Translations under genes and position numbers: made by a program
Part shown: positions 4,103 through 6,870 of the stretch, in pieces
How the letters are laid out: the number at the start of each line of letters is the position of its first letter
How positions within the stretch are numbered: position 1 is the stretch's first letter
The notes under the pieces: model-generated
Told to the model about the DNA's origin: nothing
The model's input: the letters and a program-made list of their open reading frames with translations, nothing else
Database searches by the model: none
DNA from: Planctomycetota bacterium
Lineage (GTDB): Bacteria > Planctomycetota > B129-G9
Length of the DNA stretch: 6,870 nt
Assembly (NCBI GenBank): GCA_003644325.1
Contig: QNCA01000070.1
Span: 1-6,870 of the forward strand
Reading direction: 5' to 3'

Positions 4103-6604
4103 ATGTTTGACCGGTTTACTGACAGGGCCCGAAAGGTGATGAACCTGGCCCGCCAGGAAGCGCAAAAACTCAATCACGACTATATCGGCACCGAGCATGT
4201 ATTGCTGGGCCTTGTCCAGGAGGGTAGCGGCGTCGCCGCCAACGTCCTCCGAAATCTCGATATAGATTTGAAAAAAATCCGCCTCGAACTCGAGAAGTTC
4301 GTCAAGAGCGGCTCGCCCACCATGACGGTCGGGCAGTTGCCCTTCACGCCGCGCGCCAAGCGCGTGCTTGAACTCAGCGCGGAAGAGGCCAACAACCTCA
4401 ACCATAATTACATCGGAACGGAGCACCTGTTGCTGGGACTGCTCAGGGAGCACGACGGCTACGCCGCAAGGGTGCTTATGAGCCTGGGAGTGAAACTGGA
4501 AGACGTCCGTGACGAGGTGCTGGAAATCCTCGGCGCCGACCCCTTGTCCGCCATGCCTTCCGGAAAGTCCGCCCCCGGAGGCAAGTCCAAGACCCCCGCG
4601 CTGGATGCCTTCGGCAGGGATTTTACCCAACTCGCCCGCGAAGGCAAGTTGGACCCCGTCATCGGGCGAAAGGGCGAGATAGAGCGCGTCGTGCAGGTGC
4701 TCAGCCGCCGTACCAAGAACAACCCGGTCTTGCTGGGAGAGGCCGGCGTCGGCAAGACCGCCATCGTGGAGGGGCTGGCCCAGGATATCATCAACAACAA
4801 CGTGCCGGAACTGTTGCGCAACCGACGCATAGTCCTGCTGGACCTGGCCATGATGGTCGCCGGCACGAAGTACCGTGGGCAGTTTGAGGAGCGCATCAAG
4901 GCCGTCATGACCGAGGTGCGCAGAGCGGGCAACGTCATACTCTTTATCGACGAGTTGCACACGCTGGTTGGCGCCGGCGGCGCGGAGGGCGCCATCGACG
5001 CCAGCAACGTGCTTAAACCCGCGCTCTCCCGCGGCGAGATACAGTGCATCGGCGCCACCACCCTCGACGAATACCGCAAGTATATTGAGAAGGACGGCGC
5101 GCTGGAGCGCAGGTTCCAGACTATCATAGTGGACCCCCCCACGCCGGATGAGGCCCTGGAGATCTTGCACGGCCTGCGTGACAGGTACGAGACGCATCAC
5201 CACATCCGCTACACAGACGAGGCCTTGCGCACGGCCGTGGAACTCAGCAACAGGTATATCACGGGACGCTTCCTGCCGGACAAGGCCATAGACGTCATGG
5301 ACGAGGCCGGCGCGCGCGTGCGGCTGCGCGCGCTCACCAAGCCGCCGGACCTCAAAGACCTGGAGCAGGAAATCGGCCGCATGGACAAGGAAAAGGAGGA
5401 ATCGGTCGCGTCGCAGGATTTCGAGCGCGCCGCGCATCTCAGGGACAACGCCTTCCAGTTGAGAAAGCGCAAGGAAAGCATCATCAGAGAGTGGCGGCAG
5501 AACGTGCAGGAAGTCGAAGGCGTCGTTGACGAGGATGTGATAGCGGAGACCGTCTCCATGATGACCGGCATACCTCTCACCCGGCTTGAGAAGGGCGAAG
5601 CCGAAAGACTGCTGCACATGGAAGAGGAACTCCACGCGACGGTCGTCAGCCAAAATGAAGCCATAAAGACAATCGCCAAATCCGTGCGACGTTCGCGTTC
5701 GGGCATGAAGGACCCGCGCAGGCCGGTCGGATCGTTTATGTTCCTCGGTCCCACCGGTGTGGGCAAGACGCACCTGGCCAAGCAACTGGCGAAATTCATG
5801 TTCGGCGACGAAGACGCGCTGATTCAAATTGACATGTCCGAGTACATGGAGAAACACAACGTGTCGCGCCTTGTGGGCGCGCCTCCGGGGTACGTCGGCT
5901 ACGAGGAAGGCGGCCAGTTGACCGAAAAGATCCGCCGAAGGCCCTACTCCGTGGTCCTGCTGGACGAGATAGAGAAGGCACACGGGGACGTGTTCAATAT
6001 GCTGCTACAGATAATGGAGGAGGGCCGCCTTACCGACTCCTTCGGCAGGCATGTCGATTTCAAGAACGTCATCCTGATTATGACCTCCAATGTAGGCTCC
6101 AACGTCATAAAGGACCAGGGCTCCCTCGGTTTCGGCAAGCAGACACAGGAGAGGACCTACGAGGAAATGAAAAAGCAAGTCCTCAGGGAGGTGGATAAGT
6201 ACTTCAAGCCCGAGTTTCTCAACCGTGTTGACAACGTCATCGTCTTTTCCAGCCTTACCGAGGAGGACCTGAAGGAAATCATCGACATCGAACTCGTTCA
6301 CATCAAGAGCCGCATGCGGGAACGGGGACTGGAACTGGAACTCGACGAAAAGGCCAAGGAATTCATCATCTCGGAAGGCTCGAACCTGGAGTTCGGCGCC
6401 AGGCCGCTCAGGCGCGCGCTCGAGACGCTCGTGGAAGACCCGCTCTCCGAGGAAATCCTGCGCGGCTCGTTTGAAGACAAGAACTATATCCTCGTCACCG
6501 TCCACGCAGAAGAGGACGAGGAAGGCAAAAAGCACAAACACCTCTACTTCGACGGACAGAAGCGCGCTCCCGCCGCCCCGGAAGCCGCCGCGTCAAAGCC
6601 GTAA
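4103..6604 (+). CDS. clpC: ClpC-type AAA+ unfoldase (ClpP partner)
   Basis: A complete 833-residue Hsp100/ClpC protein, normal length for the family. As a hexamer it unfolds proteins with ATP and feeds them to ClpP in the cytoplasm. Order of parts: two Clp N-terminal repeats (about 3-65 and 80-142, each with an IGTEH(V/L)LLGL core); first AAA+ domain with Walker A GEAGVGKT (212-219), pore loop KYRG (256-259), Walker B ILFIDE (279-284) and Arg 336-337; a short middle domain with a UVR motif (about 433-468), typical of ClpC and not the long ClpB coiled coil; second AAA+ domain with Walker A GPTGVGKT (549-556), pore loop GYVGY (596-600), Walker B VVLLDE (617-622) and sensor 2 GARPLRR (765-771). 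LGF at 675-677 is the ClpP-docking tripeptide. No catalytic residue is missing. The C-terminus ends in an Ala/Pro-rich tail. No mcsA, mcsB or ctsR neighbour is visible, so adaptor control as in Bacillus cannot be assumed. Confidence 0.97.
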   Translation: MFDRFTDRARKVMNLARQEAQKLNHDYIGTEHVLLGLVQEGSGVAANVLRNLDIDLKKIRLELEKFVKSGSPTMTVGQLPFTPRAKRVLELSAEEANNLNHNYIGTEHLLLGLLREHDGYAARVLMSLGVKLEDVRDEVLEILGADPLSAMPSGKSAPGGKSKTPALDAFGRDFTQLAREGKLDPVIGRKGEIERVVQVLSRRTKNNPVLLGEAGVGKTAIVEGLAQDIINNNVPELLRNRRIVLLDLAMMVAGTKYRGQFEERIKAVMTEVRRAGNVILFIDELHTLVGAGGAEGAIDASNVLKPALSRGEIQCIGATTLDEYRKYIEKDGALERRFQTIIVDPPTPDEALEILHGLRDRYETHHHIRYTDEALRTAVELSNRYITGRFLPDKAIDVMDEAGARVRLRALTKPPDLKDLEQEIGRMDKEKEESVASQDFERAAHLRDNAFQLRKRKESIIREWRQNVQEVEGVVDEDVIAETVSMMTGIPLTRLEKGEAERLLHMEEELHATVVSQNEAIKTIAKSVRRSRSGMKDPRRPVGSFMFLGPTGVGKTHLAKQLAKFMFGDEDALIQIDMSEYMEKHNVSRLVGAPPGYVGYEEGGQLTEKIRRRPYSVVLLDEIEKAHGDVFNMLLQIMEEGRLTDSFGRHVDFKNVILIMTSNVGSNVIKDQGSLGFGKQTQERTYEEMKKQVLREVDKYFKPEFLNRVDNVIVFSSLTEEDLKEIIDIELVHIKSRMRERGLELELDEKAKEFIISEGSNLEFGARPLRRALETLVEDPLSEEILRGSFEDKNYILVTVHAEEDEEGKKHKHLYFDGQKRAPAAPEAAASKP

Positions 6605-6621
6605 TTTCGCATTTGCCGTTG

Positions 6622-6660
6622 AAAAGCCTCCGCCATTGCGTAGAATGGTGGAGGCTTTTT
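6622..6660 (+). terminator. Intrinsic terminator of clpC
   Basis: A 12-bp stem, GCCTCCGCCATT (6626-6637) with AATGGTGGAGGC (6644-6655), one G-U pair and a 6-nt loop, is followed by TTTTT (6656-6660). AAAA at 6622-6625 precedes it, so it would also work partly in the opposite direction. It begins 17 bp after the clpC stop and ends the transcript as a single gene. Confidence 0.92.
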
Positions 6661-6674
6661 GTCACAGCAGCCTT

Positions 6675-6691
6675 TTGCTTGAATCAAGCAA
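6675..6691. repeat. 17-bp palindrome just outside element copy 2
   Basis: TTGCTTGA (6675-6682) and TCAAGCAA (6684-6691) are exact reverse complements around a single A. The palindrome lies between the clpC terminator and the terminal repeat at 6701. Its role is unknown; it may be part of the insertion target. Confidence 0.45.
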
Positions 6692-6700
6692 TTTACTTTA

Positions 6701-6870
6701 CTCAAGTTGACTGACTTTTTCCGGGCAATGCCGGATGTTTGACTATAAGTTTTCATTTTGCCGGGCCTTACGGTGACAGTCACTAATCTACGAATCTCGT
6801 TCGGCAGGCTTGCGAGATTCCGCCCGTTCCGGGTCCTCGCCCTGAGGGCCCGTCAGGGTCCGAACGGGTA
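6701..6870. mobile_element. MITE-like element, copy 2, cut by window end
   Basis: The end CTCAAGTTGACTGAC (6701-6715) is identical to the copy 1 terminal repeat, and the identity runs through 24 bp (6697-6720 versus 2397-2420). After 50 bp comes the hairpin-unit block 6766-6793, matching the reverse strand of 2477-2504 at 27 of 28 bases. Copy 2 is therefore the same family read from the other side (the equivalent spacer in copy 1 is 55 bp). Beyond that lie an 8-bp stem, GAATCTCG (6792-6799) with CGAGATTC (6813-6820), and nested stems CCCGTTC (6823-6829)/GAACGGG (6862-6868) and CCCTGA (6840-6845)/TCAGGG (6853-6858). The far terminal repeat is not reached, so this copy is longer than 170 bp or has lost its end. 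Confidence 0.7.
6771..6791 (-). repeat. REP-like hairpin unit, copy C
   Basis: Read on the minus strand this is GTAGATT followed by AGTGACTGTCACCG, differing from unit B at one base. That base change breaks only the outermost pair of the GGTGAC/GTCACC stem. Confidence 0.65.

Noticed and set aside
4040..5983. A 647-codon open frame antisense to clpC
   Set aside because: It mirrors the conserved ClpC reading frame, and its translation shows no recognisable domain. GC-rich codon bias leaves few stops on the opposite strand. ClpC is certain, so this is a shadow.

Overview
This is a GC-rich bacterial chromosomal segment carrying six protein-coding genes, one of them cut by the left edge. All of them look like ordinary single-copy bacterial genes. 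The ClpC protein, with two N-terminal Clp repeats and a UVR motif, reads most like those of Planctomycetota or related uncultured phyla. That placement is an impression from the protein sequence, not a tested result. There are no RNA genes, CRISPR arrays, transposase genes or prophage genes.

Layout. Positions 3-119 (+) hold the tail of an unidentified protein. Four genes then lie on the minus strand, read right to left: a MazG-like nucleotide pyrophosphohydrolase (3431-3724), a zinc-ribbon/proline-rich membrane protein (2596-3243), moaA for molybdenum cofactor synthesis (1243-2196) and a long-chain polyprenyl diphosphate synthase (258-1238). The last two are translationally coupled: the ribosome binding site of the synthase lies inside the last codons of moaA. 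Divergent from mazG is clpC (4103-6604, +), which has a near-consensus promoter, a leader of about 150 nt, a strong Shine-Dalgarno site and a strong intrinsic terminator.

The most interesting content is non-coding. Positions 2401-2574 form a 174-bp element with 15-bp perfect terminal inverted repeats, flanked by a 7-bp direct repeat (TCATTTA) that looks like a target-site duplication. Inside it are two inverted copies of a roughly 20-nt hairpin unit and a central 8-bp hairpin. A related element begins at 6701, just after the clpC terminator, and runs off the window. It has the same terminal repeat, the hairpin unit in reverse orientation (27 of 28 bases shared with copy 1), and a central hairpin of different sequence at the equivalent place. 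This looks like a family of small non-autonomous elements (MITE-like, with a REP/BIME-like core) that settles between genes.

A second structure is a perfect 22-bp palindrome (3887-3908) about midway between the divergent mazG and clpC promoters, a candidate shared operator. Good sigma70-type promoters can be read for clpC and for the zinc-ribbon gene, and a weaker one for mazG. The genes do not form one pathway: they are housekeeping functions (proteolysis, nucleotide sanitation, cofactor and isoprenoid synthesis) placed side by side.
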